Shown here piece by piece: positions 37,801-45,200 of a stretch of DNA of 64,000 nucleotides (position 1 is its first letter; every line of letters starts with the position of its first letter). The position numbers were made by a program, and so were the translations under genes. Origin of the DNA: Aspidapion aeneum (Eukaryota > Arthropoda > Insecta > Coleoptera > Brentidae); contig OY755045.1 in NCBI GenBank assembly GCA_963576565.1, positions 3,595,477 to 3,659,476 on the forward strand. The letters are read 5' to 3'. The notes beneath the pieces are model-generated. The model did no database searches, was not told the DNA's origin, and saw only the letters and a program-made list of their open reading frames with translations.

Positions 37801-40800
37801 GGCTAGTAAGCGCATGACAAATTATCGCACGGTTTGAATAGCCTAACCAACTCAAAGCACTATATATTTTGGTAAGGTAAGAAGTTGAACCTTACTTATT
37901 ATTTATCAAATTTTACAGAGGCAGAGGCACAAATGAATGAATGACCGCCGAAACCGGGGCTACTACTTCTCTTTATATGTTATTACTCTGAGGTAACACC
38001 TTATAAATATTTTATGATAGTGAATTTTAAATTATGTGTTAAATCTAACGAGAAAAAAAAGATATTTGTTAATATATTTGAAAAATGGACATATTTTGTT
38101 TTCATATTATCCCCAACACTTCTTATATCAGAAAACATACAGTTATAAACTTTGAAATATACATGGTATTCAAATTAAAGTCGGTAATATGGCCAACTTC
38201 GTTATTATCAAAACTACAAGGTTGTTTAAGTACTTAGGCTGATTAAATTGGTGAAGACCAGTAGAAAATCAAACGACGCGTAGGTAAGTTATAGTAAAAA
38301 AATTTTTTACTATAAAAAAATTTATTATAAATAAAAATGTCTCATGATTTTTTATTCTTATGTAAAAAGTTATTAACGATGCAGTCATTTTAATTTTATA
38401 ACAAATATTTTTATAGGATTTGAACAATAAAAAAAACCATAAATGACTTTTTTCTGAATCTCAAATTACCGCGTAGCTTTTTCGCATCCAGATGGTATTC
38501 CCTAAGTACATGCACAAGGGAACGAATTCGTTCGGTTGTGCTTGCTATAATAAAAAAGCGGCCTTAAAAATCATAATACGTACCCTGTGTTGAAAGAAGT
38601 TATGATCCAGGTACTTGTCAAATCTGTCTTCATATTTAGTGGTGGTTGGCTTCCATATAACTTCGTAGGTGAAACTCAGTTTGGTTGTGGGCTCAAGCAA
38701 CACCTAAAAATTCAGAAGTCATATTCAGAGGCCTTTTTTGGACATTTTAGAACATTTAAAAAAAAACAAATGATATTTTTTGTATATTATATATTTGTAT
38801 AAAAGCAAAAAAGGTTATTGGATGTCATAATAGTATTTTATAGAGCAGAGAGATAAAAAGAATGTAAAATTTAACATATATGAAACAATGGTGAAAAGCA
38901 CGCTGTTGCATGGAATAGATACTTGTCGCGCAACTGAAAAATACAAAACAAAAATGGAAAGTGTCGAAATGGATGCAATAAGATAAATGAGAATAGCTAG
39001 AACAGACCAAAAGAAGCATGAGATCATAAAAAACGAATGGGATCAAGGGAAGTTTAAATCCGGAAAAGCTAGCGGACCTGGGTGAATATATGCTGAAATG
39101 CTCAAATATGGATTAGAGAAACTACTCGAAAATCTCACATATATTATTAACCAATGCATAAACGGACATCCAGTACCTAATGATTGGAAAATTGCATTCA
39201 TATCCTCAATACGTAAAAAAGGAAACAAGCTGGATTGCAACAAGTACAGAGGAATTTCAGTAACCAGTACTCTAAGTAGATTGTACAGTAGGATTCTTAG
39301 AGATCTAATAGAAAATGATTTTCATGAACAAGAAGAAGAAGAGCAAAGTGGGTTTCGCGCAGGCAGATCTTGTAGTGATAATGTTTTTTGTCTTAAACAA
39401 GTAATTGAGAAAAGGAGCGCCAGAAATATAGAGACTCATGTTACCTTTGTGGACCTACAAAAAGCATATGATACTGTTCCAGTAGAAAAATTATGGACAG
39501 TGTTAGAGCAAACTAATATTAATCATACATACTTAAAAGCGATAAAAGAACTATACAAAGGGTCAAAATCTAAAATTAAAATTGGAAATCGACTTTCAAA
39601 AGAATTCCTGGTAACAAAAGGCTTAAGACAGGGATGTTGTATCTCTCCAACTCTTTTTAAAATATATAACGCAGTAGCTCTAAAAAACTGGAAACGTAAA
39701 GTACACGGCATGGGAATACAACTTAACGACCGATTTACCATATACACACTACAGTTTGCAGACGACCAAGTAATTGTCGCTAATGATAAAGAAGACATGG
39801 AGTATATGATGAGAAAGGTAATAGAAGAATACCAAAAGTGGGGATAACAGTGAACGTGGACAAGACACAGTACTTATGTATTGGAAACGAATCCAGTGAG
39901 TTAGTACTAGAAAATGGACAAACAATATCTCCATGCAATGAGTATGTATACTTGGGTGTCACATTTGATAAGACAGGTACAGACTGTAAAGAATTGGAAA
40001 AAAGAATAGTAAAAGCAAAAAAAGTTATTGGATGTCTTAACAGTATTTTATGGAGCAGAGAGATAAAAAAGAATGTAAAATTTAACATATATGAAACAAT
40101 GGTCAAAAGCACGCTGTTGTATGGAATAGAGACTTGTCGCGTAACAGAAAAATACAAAACAAAAATGGAAAGTGTCAAAATGGATGCAATAAGAAGATCA
40201 ATGAGAATATCTAGAATAGATCACATAAGAAATGAGATCATACAAGAAAGAATGGGAATCGAGGGAAGCATAACGGATGACATCACTAGAAGGCAACTGA
40301 TATGGTATGGCCATGTACAACGGATGAACGACGAAAGATTACCAAAGCAGATCCTAGAATGGCAACCAATAGGGCGCAGAAAAAGAGGGCGTCCTAAACT
40401 AGAATGGCAACAGTCAATCCAAAGATCAATGAGTCAAAAAGACCTGACAGAGGATGATTGTCAGGATCGAAGAAGGTGGAGAATAGGCGTCGGACAACGT
40501 AGAAAAACGTTCTAAACCGAGATAGTAGTAGTAAAGACATCATACAAAAATACCAACCTTATCTTCTGAGGTGAGGTTCACATCAATAATTTGTTTGCCG
40601 TTGTACCCGATTTCAAACTTTTTATGGGTCCAAATGTAGTAGTCCTTGCCCTTTACTTCTCCCACCACACCCCATATGGGCAGATCATCAATGTACATCT
40701 GGTACCAGTAGTGGTTCTTGATTGCATAGACAAACGCTTTCTGTTTCTCCTCATCCAACTGCACTGCGCAGTACTCGCCCTTGGGCATAGCATCTAAAAT

Positions 40801-43800
40801 GGTCAAGGATTGTTTTATTATAACAAAAACTTTTCATGTAAAACAAAGTCAAGTACGCGAAAATGATATTCTGTAAAAAGAATTGAGATAAAAGTAAAGC
40901 CAAGTTCTCTAATACAAATTCCAAAATAAAAGGTTCTTACTAGTTTGGAAATGTTTTTTTAAACTTTGCTATTACAGTCAAACTTCTTTATGTTTAATTT
41001 ACCACTGTGCCTAAGGGTCATTTGCAGCCGTAACAGCATGATTTCACTCCTTTTTTAAACGAATTGAATAATGTTTTAAAGTAGTAAAATATGCGGAATA
41101 TTGTTAAAAACTTTTGCAATACCTTAATAAAAATTTTTAGGTTTTTAAATTTTTTCCTATGGTTTTATCATAGTTCCTATCAGCCTTTCGAAGCTCAGCT
41201 CTCTAGTGTTCCTGGAAGTGGACAATGTTACTTTTACATAACTTTACGTTTATGGGGGAGGGCAGTAAATTAAAACTTTTGTATTTTTAAATTTTTTCCT
41301 ATAGTTTTATCATGGTTCCTATCAGTCTTCCAATGCTCAGCTCTTTTTTTGTAAAAATGAAAATAGTTTTTTGGCGATCCTACAGTATGGATGGCTAATA
41401 ATTATTGTGATTTTCTGGATAAAATAAATGGATCCATGACGTATCTGATACGTTCCTAGCTAGCCTATTAGTAATGACATATCAGCCTTGAAAACAGTTT
41501 TTTGTAAATATCTCATAAACTAAAGCTCTTACGAAGTTTTTGTTTATAACACAAATTATTAAGCAAAATTTAGTCTACTATATGCCGAAAACCGCATATG
41601 AAAGTTAGTTAGTTATTTAATTGTCAAAAAACTGTCATTAGCATTAATGGATTTTGACCAAAATCTAATCAGCTTGTTAGAGTGTTCAACATTATTTTAC
41701 CTGAAAATTTAATAAAAATCGGTTCAGCGGTTTAGGAGTTATCGTGTTACGAACAGAAATAATATACACACACACACACAGACATCACGACGATCTTGCT
41801 AAGATAAGTCAAAATACACCCAAATAACACATTTTCGGTGTTATCTCAAAAAAATAATATTTTGTCGAAAACAATATCTTTTCTAGCCATTGCTGCGCGG
41901 GCTAGGGAGGTAAAAAACTACCAATCAGAAAAATTTTAAAATTAGAATTGTTCGTCCCTTTCCTGTTGGCAATATCATTGTGACGTCTGTCTGTATGTGT
42001 CTCCTAAACCGCTGAACCGATATTCATGAAATTTTCTGGTAAAATAGTGTACAATACTGTACAGAGCTGATTAGATTTTGGTCAAAATCCATTAATACAT
42101 ACAGTTTAAAAATTGAAAACTTCATCAATATGCTGTTTCTGAAATATAGGAGAAGACATTTTTCTCAATAATTTCTGTTATTACGAACAACTTTGTAGGA
42201 GCTTCTGTTTCTGAGATATTTATAAAAACTGTTTTCAAGGCTGATATAGCATGGAGTTCCCTTGGAGTGTGCTAATGGGCTAGGAAGGTATTAGATCTAT
42301 AGTGGATCATTTATTTTAATATACTTTTAATAATAAAAACAATTTTGTTGAGCATGTAATATATCTTGAGAACTACTCATACTATGGCAATGATTTATGA
42401 CTTACATTTAAAAGATCTATAAAATGTTTGAAAAGAAACTTTAAGTTATTAAAAAAAAAAAATTATTTATCAATATTTCAATAAAGCTTTACCAGATTTT
42501 AGTCTGAACAAATAATGGATTCAAGCATTGTAGACAATGGTTCAAGTTTTGTTTTTAACTTTTTAATGTTTTTTACAGGTTTTTATGGTTTTAGATAAGA
42601 TGATTGTGTAACAATGATTTTAAAAAAAATGTTTTGCATACATGTTATCAGTAACTACCTTTTTACATTTACCATTTTTAGAAAGGTTAAAATTTTTTGA
42701 AAGGATTACCCTTTTTTGGTTTACTTCATATTAATCTAATCCATTTAAGCAGAGAAATAGCCTGTAATCTAATATATAACTAAAAATTCAAAAAATAGTA
42801 TGATTCTACTGTTCTCAGATTCTTGGGCTTTGACATAAATTTTATTGCTTTTTGCAGGTGGTTTTTAGGACATTTTTTGCTTTTGAAGTTTAAAAAGAAT
42901 CTAGAAAATGAATTCTTGAAAACTTATATCTAAATAACTCTTGAAAACTTTCTTTTTTAATTCAATAAAATTCAAAAATAGTTCATTTTGAAGAATGCAA
43001 ATTTACATATTATACCCTAATCAGATTTGAGGTTGCTAAAGGTTCAAAAGTTCTGAAACTTGGCACAATTATAAGGTTGATGGTCCTTAATATCCCACTA
43101 AGTTTGCGACCTCAAGTGACGTCCGTTCACGCCGCCATCTTGGAAAAATGGCGCCCAAATTCAGTTTTTTTTTAAATACCTTGGTGTCTGTAGATTGTAG
43201 AAAAAAATTTTTTTAATAAAAATTGAAGACACTAAATTTTTCTACAAAAATGTTAAATAATGTTTTTCTATCAGACTAATAGTTTTCGACTTATGATATC
43301 AACCATTTGGATTTTGCCCTATTTTTTTCTTAAGTCACTTAAAAACTTTAACTTAAAAACTACCCTTTTGAGACTAATTAATGTAAGAATGTAAAATAAT
43401 ATAAATAACCTACAAAATCAGATACTACTTAGTTGCAGTATTATCCTTGCTGAGATACAAACCCTAAAGGGTTATTATTTCTACTGGATTCCTACAATAT
43501 ATGCAAAATTAACCAAAATGACTAAGTTTTATCCGATTTACTCAAAACCTAAGCATTTTTAAGAAATTGTATATTAACTTTATTATAGGAAATTAATTAT
43601 TAATCTTTCAAATGATATCTTATTTTAATAACATATTTTTGTCAAAGAATCTCAACCCTAATATATTCCTCCATCCATAATGATGATGATGATTCATATG
43701 TCAGTGGGCCTTGCAGCCCTTCCACTGCGACCACCAGTGGGTCTAAAGTGGCTCACTTTTGAGTGGTTTCTCACCACTGTATGCCTAGCCCTCCAAAAAG

Positions 43801-44477
43801 GCCGGCTATCAGTTTGGGTGAGACACTGTTGAGTCAATCTAAGGTTTACTGTTTATCCATCCATACCCCACGCCAGGATACTTCACAAAGCAGAAAAAAT
43901 ATAATACATTTCTGAAATTCAGAGTGAATTCCAGACCTAAAATTATATTTTCAAAAATGGCAGAATTTAAAGTTTTTCCTGGATAAGTTTGTAGGATTTA
44001 AATGGAAGCTTACTTTTAAAATCAATCTCAATTCCACTAAACTCCAACTCAACCCCTTGCAAAGCCTCGCTCATGGTTTCATGGTAATGGCTGATAGTTT
44101 CCTTTGAACCCACACAGAATGGCAATGAGAAGTATGAGTAGGTTTCCTGGCGGTTGTGGTAGGGACCTACTGTGTTCATCCATAGGACTACTTCTTCATT
44201 ATCTTCATACTGTAATATTTAAGAATAACTATTAGCCTCCCAAAACTAAATAAAGCTCAAACTATCGTACCAATTACCTAGGGAATTGAATGCAATGATT
44301 TATGTTTCTAATGCTACTATAAAACAAGCAGATAAACAATGAGTGGTACACTTCTAACTGACTGCCACCTGAAATCTATAAATCCACCTTAATCCTACTT
44401 ACTATATGGTTATGTTCATCACAAACTGCCAGGGCCAAAACGAGGCCCAGAAACAACGCAGCACTGAAAATGTGCAT
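7735..44477 (-). CDS. TM9SF3: TM9SF3-like nonaspanin (transmembrane 9 superfamily member 3), complete, 10 coding exons
   Basis: Nonaspanin of the Golgi/endosomal membranes: a lumenal N-terminal domain followed by nine membrane spans, with roles in sorting and retention of membrane proteins. Exons, in transcript order: 44403-44477, 44014-44209, 40558-40793, 38584-38703, 35344-35475, 31311-31477, 21013-21238, 17021-17229, 13325-13555, 7735-7879. All junctions are GT-AG and phases match; the coding total is 1737 nt (578 aa plus stop), close to the family's usual ~590. Residues 1-19 are a signal peptide ending in Val-Cys before Asp-Glu-His. [14 protein letters not shown] and YHET motifs in exon 2 and [19 protein letters not shown] in exon 3 are family hallmarks. 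Membrane spans begin in exon 5 (about residue 215). The C-terminus Val-Lys-Ile-Asp fits the KXD/E Golgi-retention signal reported for this family. Introns, up to 10 kb, are almost wholly transposon-derived. I see no disabling mutation, so the gene looks functional. Confidence 0.96.
7932..9909 (-). mobile_element. Tc1/mariner-superfamily element with ~330-bp inverted repeats
   Basis: Inverted repeats at about 7932-8262 and 9584-9909 begin with GGGTGATTTTTTATAATTGC and flank a transposase pseudogene. TA lies at both edges. It sits in TM9SF3 intron 9. Confidence 0.85.
8417..9541 (-). pseudogene. mariner-like transposase, two in-frame stops
   Basis: N-terminal helix-turn-helix domain (about residues 15-100), then LWSDEST with the first catalytic Asp, [17 protein letters not shown] with the second Asp, and [17 protein letters not shown] with the third. 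I count 40 residues between the second and third Asp (counting the Asp of TPLD), a DD40D-type spacing unlike classical DD34D mariner. TAA near 8825 and TGA near 8816 interrupt the frame between the two halves; there is no frameshift. The 3' part ends 80 bp from the right inverted repeat. Confidence 0.85.
9971..12737. mobile_element. Long-armed inverted-repeat element, interrupted by a CCCAAG element
   Basis: Arms of about 480 bp (9971-10455 and 12270-12737) begin with CACCCTATAGATTTAAGG and are inverted copies. A separate 1.7-kb element is inserted between them at 10524. Without it the element is about 1035 bp. No coding capacity. Confidence 0.75.
10524..12255. mobile_element. CCCAAGTAAC-ended DNA element, copy 1
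   Basis: 1732 bp starting CCCAAGTTACATT and ending in TGTTACTTGGG, with a 3-bp duplication TTA (10521-10523 and 12256-12258). It is homologous to 17461-19389 (inverted) and 33351-35232. It is rich in short AAAACC/GGTTTT motifs and codes for nothing recognisable; the superfamily is not assigned. Confidence 0.75.
12738..13324. other. TM9SF3 intron 9 part without repeats I recognise
   Basis: No open frame or inverted ends seen. It borders the donor of exon 9. Confidence 0.55.
13325..13555 (-). CDS. TM9SF3: TM9SF3 exon 9: late membrane spans
   Basis: 231 nt, phase 2 to 2. It contains [33 protein letters not shown] and a Tyr-rich span. The exon is more GC-rich than its surroundings, as expected for conserved coding DNA. 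Confidence 0.95.
13556..14288. other. TM9SF3 intron 8, unassigned part
   Basis: Apparently unique intronic sequence up to the TAG tail of RTE fragment B. Confidence 0.55.
14571..15260 (+). repeat. Hairpin-ended TAGCTCACAC repeat, copy 2
   Basis: It has terminal hairpins, a (GTCT)n tract, the conserved CGCATAACTCAAAAACCGCT block, and about three ~120-bp internal repeats containing TGTGATATCAAACGAAAGG. It is inserted in an RTE fragment that resumes at 15261. Confidence 0.75.
15375..16567. mobile_element. CCCAAC-ended element inserted in an RTE fragment
   Basis: 1193 bp bounded by CCCAAC and GTTGGG, with inner tips like the CCCAAGTAAC family (CCCAACTAACATT on the inverted right end). The flanking RTE reads across the insertion (…gctttt / ttcacc…), which fixes the edges. 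The interior has no recognisable gene. Confidence 0.6.
17021..17229 (-). CDS. TM9SF3: TM9SF3 exon 8: membrane spans and PRPIPEKKW loop
   Basis: 209 nt, phase 0 to 2. It holds LVGTVLGRN and the [16 protein letters not shown] loop, which is diagnostic for TM9 proteins. Donor gtaagt. Confidence 0.95.
17461..19389. mobile_element. CCCAAGTAAC-ended DNA element, copy 2 (inverted)
   Basis: 1929 bp, with a 3-bp duplication ATA at 17458-17460 and 19390-19392. It carries about 60 extra bases near 18555-18620 between two copies of a short AAAACCATAATG motif that copy 1 lacks. It lies in TM9SF3 intron 8, the intron between exons 8 and 7 (plus-strand 17230-21012). Confidence 0.75.
19478..19940 (+). repeat. 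Dispersed repeat with GTTCAGCGGTTTAGGAG block, copy 1
   Basis: AAAACCGCATA, GACCAAAAT, GGTTCAGCGGTTTAGGAG, an (AC)n-CAGA tract and a GCCATTGCTG end. Homologous to 41470-41913, and inverted at 41946-42290. Confidence 0.65.
20296..20945 (+). pseudogene. RTE-like LINE fragment C
   Basis: Part of the linker and RT fingers: [17 protein letters not shown], [16 protein letters not shown], and [21 protein letters not shown]. Several stops. It breaks off about 70 bases from TM9SF3 exon 7. Confidence 0.75.
21013..21238 (-). CDS. TM9SF3: TM9SF3 exon 7: membrane spans
   Basis: 226 nt, phase 2 to 0. [18 protein letters not shown] and [19 protein letters not shown] are family signatures. Donor gtgagt. 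A TA-flanked mobile element starts 31 nt upstream of its acceptor, at 21270. Confidence 0.95.
21270..23925. mobile_element. TA-flanked element with CAGGGTGTCCCAG ends
   Basis: Inverted repeats of about 290 bp (21270-21560 and 23630-23925) begin with CAGGGTGTCCCAGAACTAAT. TA lies at both edges. CAGGGTG(T) recurs inside at about 21373, 21521, 22567 and 22872 and inverted on the right, so it is a nest or multi-arm element of one family. It contains the hairpin-ended repeat at 21566. No transposase. Confidence 0.75.
21566..22295 (+). repeat. Hairpin-ended TAGCTCACAC repeat, copy 3
   Basis: Same organisation as copy 2: first hairpin, (GTCT)n, conserved block, three internal repeats, and a second hairpin followed by CCATAGATTGGCAGAG. 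It is inserted inside the TA-flanked element at 21270. Confidence 0.75.
24503..24710 (+). pseudogene. Harbinger transposase N-terminal fragment
   Basis: [20 protein letters not shown], then [21 protein letters not shown] matches the typical N-terminus of HARBI1-like nucleases (WVRPWxxRR, LGAxxxLLxEL, EDPxxYxNxLRM). The DDE catalytic part is missing. Confidence 0.75.
24712..25022 (-). pseudogene. Harbinger MADF/Myb-like protein fragment
   Basis: After an ATG at 25022 and one extra A in an A-run (frameshift), the frame reads [34 protein letters not shown], then [20 protein letters not shown]. These are MADF-domain features of the DNA-binding partner of Harbinger transposases. A TGA interrupts it in the third helix. 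Confidence 0.75.
25690..25737 (-). ncRNA. Hammerhead ribozyme, array unit 1
   Basis: Read on the minus strand: stem I strand AGTGTT, core CTGAGGA, stem II GTCC/GGAC with loop CATAA, GAAA, stem III CGG/CTG with loop TTAA, then TC (cleavage triplet GUC) and the second stem I strand. The outermost stem I pair is A-C here; all core bases are present. Confidence 0.82.
26205..26252 (-). ncRNA. Hammerhead ribozyme, array unit 2
   Basis: All elements are intact: 6-bp stem I (AGTGTT/AACACT), CTGAGGA, 4-bp stem II, GAAA, 3-bp stem III (one G-U pair), GUC. Predicted cleavage falls between 26211 and 26210. Confidence 0.85.
26716..26763 (-). ncRNA. Hammerhead ribozyme, array unit 3
   Basis: Identical to the consensus of unit 2; all pairings and core bases are intact. 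Confidence 0.85.
27227..27274 (-). ncRNA. Hammerhead ribozyme, array unit 4
   Basis: Identical to the consensus; all pairings and core bases are intact. Confidence 0.85.
27743..27790 (-). ncRNA. Hammerhead ribozyme, array unit 5, core mutated
   Basis: The first core base is changed (UUGAGGA instead of CUGAGGA), removing the C3 that pairs with G8 in active hammerheads. Stems are otherwise kept. Predicted to be inactive. Confidence 0.75.
28258..28305 (-). ncRNA. Hammerhead ribozyme, array unit 6
   Basis: The motif is fully intact even though the rest of this unit has lost about 154 bp further on. Confidence 0.85.
28619..28666 (-). ncRNA. Hammerhead ribozyme, array unit 7
   Basis: Identical to the consensus; all pairings and core bases are intact. 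Confidence 0.85.
29135..29182 (-). ncRNA. Hammerhead ribozyme, array unit 8, degenerate
   Basis: The core reads CUCUGGA, one stem II pair is lost, and the cleavage triplet is GUU (itself allowed). The core change should abolish activity. Confidence 0.7.
29650..29697 (-). ncRNA. Hammerhead ribozyme, array unit 9
   Basis: The core, stem II, stem III and GUC are intact; the outer stem I pair is A-C, as in unit 1. Confidence 0.82.
29982..30627. other. Unassigned sequence right of the satellite array
   Basis: Two short open frames (30260-30499 and 30483-30716) resemble nothing I know, and the second runs into the inverted satellite fragment. Taken as non-coding. Confidence 0.5.
30628..30826 (+). 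repeat. Inverted fragment of the 515-bp hammerhead unit
   Basis: This is about 200 bp of the unit in the opposite orientation to the main array, ending at the same terminal base (cacgaaacttgtttgat) as the other insertions. The left side is truncated and I could not find a target duplication. Confidence 0.85.
30663..30710 (+). ncRNA. Hammerhead ribozyme in the inverted fragment
   Basis: Consensus-identical motif on the plus strand, antisense to TM9SF3: AGTGTT/AACACT stem I, CTGAGGA, GTCC/GGAC, GAAA, CGG/CTG and GUC are all intact. Confidence 0.85.
30878..31138. mobile_element. 261-bp MITE with GGGACTTATTGC ends
   Basis: Inverted ends GGGACTTATTGCA/TGCAATAAGTCCC plus an inner inverted AATAGTGCCSGGCAC block; TA lies at both edges. 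It is close to TM9SF3 exon 6. Confidence 0.75.
31311..31477 (-). CDS. TM9SF3: TM9SF3 exon 6: [15 protein letters not shown] loop and span 2
   Basis: 167 nt, phase 0 to 2. [20 protein letters not shown] is a signature loop of the nonaspanins, followed by a hydrophobic span and Glu-Leu-Tyr-Thr-Glu. The next exon lies 10 kb away, across the ribozyme-bearing satellite array. Confidence 0.95.
31546..32746. mobile_element. pogo/Tigger-type MITE, interrupted
   Basis: Ends CAGTAATGTATGGATA and their inverse, flanked by TA (31544-31545 and 32747-32748). TCCGAAC-rich arms. The interior contains the hairpin-ended repeat copy 4. Confidence 0.75.
31683..32401 (+). repeat. Hairpin-ended TAGCTCACAC repeat, copy 4
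   Basis: Same organisation; inserted inside a pogo-type MITE (31546-32746). Confidence 0.75.
32840..32990 (-). pseudogene. pogo-like transposase N-terminus (CENP-B-type HTH)
   Basis: [18 protein letters not shown], then a second helix [20 protein letters not shown] is the CENP-B N-terminal DNA-binding domain of Tigger/pogo transposases. The frame is lost soon after, and the DDE domain is missing. Confidence 0.7.
33351..35232. mobile_element. CCCAAGTAAC-ended DNA element, copy 3
   Basis: Same orientation as copy 1; the left tip is reduced to CCCA, the right tip ends in TTACTTGGG. It is inserted into the right inverted repeat of a pogo-like element whose tip resumes at 35233. Confidence 0.7.
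35344..35475 (-). CDS. TM9SF3: TM9SF3 exon 5: first membrane span and cytosolic loop
   Basis: 44 codons, phase 0 to 0. [18 protein letters not shown] starts membrane span 1, followed by [12 protein letters not shown] and an acidic Asp run, the conserved first cytosolic loop. Confidence 0.95.
36165..36208 (-). ncRNA. Hammerhead-like motif, left arm of foldback copy 2, core mutated
   Basis: Same layout as in copy 1, but the conserved GAAA is GAGA. Predicted to be inactive. Confidence 0.5.
36716..36759 (+). ncRNA. Hammerhead-like motif, right arm of foldback copy 2
   Basis: Stem I TCTCTA/TAGAGA is a perfect 6 bp. CTGATGA, GAAA, the CG/CG stem III and GUC are all intact; it has the same C-A pair at the base of stem II. 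Confidence 0.6.
36885..38583. other. TM9SF3 intron 4, unassigned part
   Basis: Several short overlapping frames (for example 37427-37696) with no recognisable motif. No repeat boundary seen. Confidence 0.5.
38584..38703 (-). CDS. TM9SF3: TM9SF3 exon 4: end of lumenal domain
   Basis: 40 codons, phase 0 to 0. [10 protein letters not shown] and NFFQHR are the conserved stretch just before the first membrane span. Acceptor ttttag, donor gtacgt. Confidence 0.95.
38803..39050 (+). pseudogene. RTE-like LINE fragment D
   Basis: A short C-terminal fragment ([26 protein letters not shown]). It is joined directly to fragment E, which comes from further upstream in the element, so this is a rearranged tandem pair. 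Confidence 0.75.
39051..40533 (+). pseudogene. RTE-like LINE fragment E, most complete copy
   Basis: It codes for the reverse transcriptase from the fingers on: [32 protein letters not shown] (motif A), [13 protein letters not shown] (motif B), [12 protein letters not shown] (motif C), then [13 protein letters not shown] and the C-terminal [10 protein letters not shown] block, ending in (TAG)n. A 2-base deletion near 39845 shifts the frame; otherwise both halves are open (249 and 225 codons). The N-terminal endonuclease is missing. Confidence 0.88.
40558..40793 (-). CDS. TM9SF3: TM9SF3 exon 3: lumenal domain
   Basis: 236 nt, phase 1 to 0. It contains a Glu-Tyr-Cys motif, [17 protein letters not shown], and DVNLTSE near the end. 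The donor is a weaker gttggt. An RTE retrotransposon relic ends only about 25 nt below the donor. Confidence 0.95.
41470..42290. repeat. Inverted pair of the GTTCAGCGGTTTAGGAG repeat
   Basis: A plus-strand copy (41470-41913) and a minus-strand copy (about 41946-42290) form a large palindrome in TM9SF3 intron 2. Short fragments of the same family are at 50105-50185 and 17280-17345. Confidence 0.65.
42291..44013. other. TM9SF3 intron 2, unassigned part
   Basis: Low-complexity AT-rich DNA, with a more GC-rich patch at about 43690-43875 that may be a decayed repeat. No coding signal. Confidence 0.5.
44014..44209 (-). CDS. TM9SF3: TM9SF3 exon 2: N-terminal lumenal domain
   Basis: 196 nt, phase 0 to phase 1. 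It holds [19 protein letters not shown], the [15 protein letters not shown] block and [13 protein letters not shown], which are near-invariant in TM9SF3. Acceptor attacag, donor gtaagc. Confidence 0.95.
44403..44477 (-). CDS. TM9SF3: TM9SF3 exon 1: start codon and signal peptide
   Basis: 25 codons, phase 0, ending in a gtaagt donor. It codes for a short hydrophobic signal peptide ([19 protein letters not shown]) followed by Asp-Glu-His-Asn-His, the usual start of the mature protein. The ATG is the only one giving a signal peptide in frame with exon 2. Confidence 0.93.
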
Positions 44478-44949
44478 TTCGCCGAAGTCCTAACTAAATG
44501 AAGTCTCACAATTATCACTTTTCTAACGCCAAAATTCAAGCATTCAATTTAAAAACCATTGGGAATAATCCACATTCCTAACACGTATGCAAAGTGGAAC
44601 GAACATCAACAAAATCCGTCAAAAAACACAGCGCGTCAAATGTCAAAAAGTGAACAGTCCCTTTGCCGTCGTTTGTTGTGGCTTTCAAATGAAAACGGCC
44701 TTCAAACATTTTCTAGAGTTTTTGTTAAATAAAATAAAACAAAAGAAGTTGTGCTCTTTTGCAAGGACTTGCATATTTTTTTTGCGTTTCTTAACATATA
44801 TGTGTGAAAATATGTTTTTGCCTACTGGATGTGGCTTTCAGGAAATGCTGCTCCCAAACAAAACTCAGCTGTTTTTTTAGGGTTAGAATTTTTGTTGACA
44901 CGTCACAGCTGACGTATCAAAACAAACCGAAAAACATTCCAATAAAAAA
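44478..44949. promoter_or_regulatory. Divergent promoter between TM9SF3 and CLPTM1L
   Basis: 472 bases separate the two start codons. There is no TATA box at a sensible place for either gene. The stretch is the least repeat-laden in the window, as expected for a shared regulatory region of two widely expressed secretory-pathway genes. A 97-codon open frame at 44587-44880 has no recognisable protein and is best seen as chance. Confidence 0.7.
44896..44918. promoter_or_regulatory. Palindromic ACGT element (UPRE/CRE-like) upstream of CLPTM1L
   Basis: CACGTCA at 44899-44905 and TGACGT at 44910-44915 face each other around a CAGCTG E-box core. Read on the minus strand the first half is TGACGTG, the unfolded-protein-response element bound by XBP1/ATF6-type bZIP factors. 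It lies 31-55 bases above the ATG. Regulation by ER stress is an inference. Confidence 0.4.
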
Positions 44950-45200
44950 ATGCCGAAATACTTTTCCTTAACAACAATATTATCAGGGCTTTTCTTATTA
45001 TTTATTCTACGTTCAATTTACAGTTTGTATCAAATCTTCGAATCTCCAACATGTAAAGTGGGTGATGTATGTTATCATTACTATTTAAATCAGCAGCCCA
45101 AGTTGGACTTGCTGGTTTATGTGTCAGACAATTCTCGTTCTGGGGAGTTTGAACTGGTGTTGCATGAGGGCAAGTTCGAGTACAGAGAGCCCTACGAAAA
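44950..45200 (+). CDS. CLPTM1L: CLPTM1L exon 1: membrane anchor and start of lumenal domain
   Basis: ATG at 44950, 83 codons plus two bases, donor gtaagt. The N-terminal hydrophobic segment is followed by Cys-Lys-Val-Gly-Asp-Val-Cys and a QPKLDLLVYVSD strand matching the family. Confidence 0.93.

Noticed and set aside
44587..44880. A 97-codon open frame in the divergent promoter
   Set aside because: No recognisable domain, unusual Cys/Phe-rich composition, and it overlaps the promoter of two real genes.
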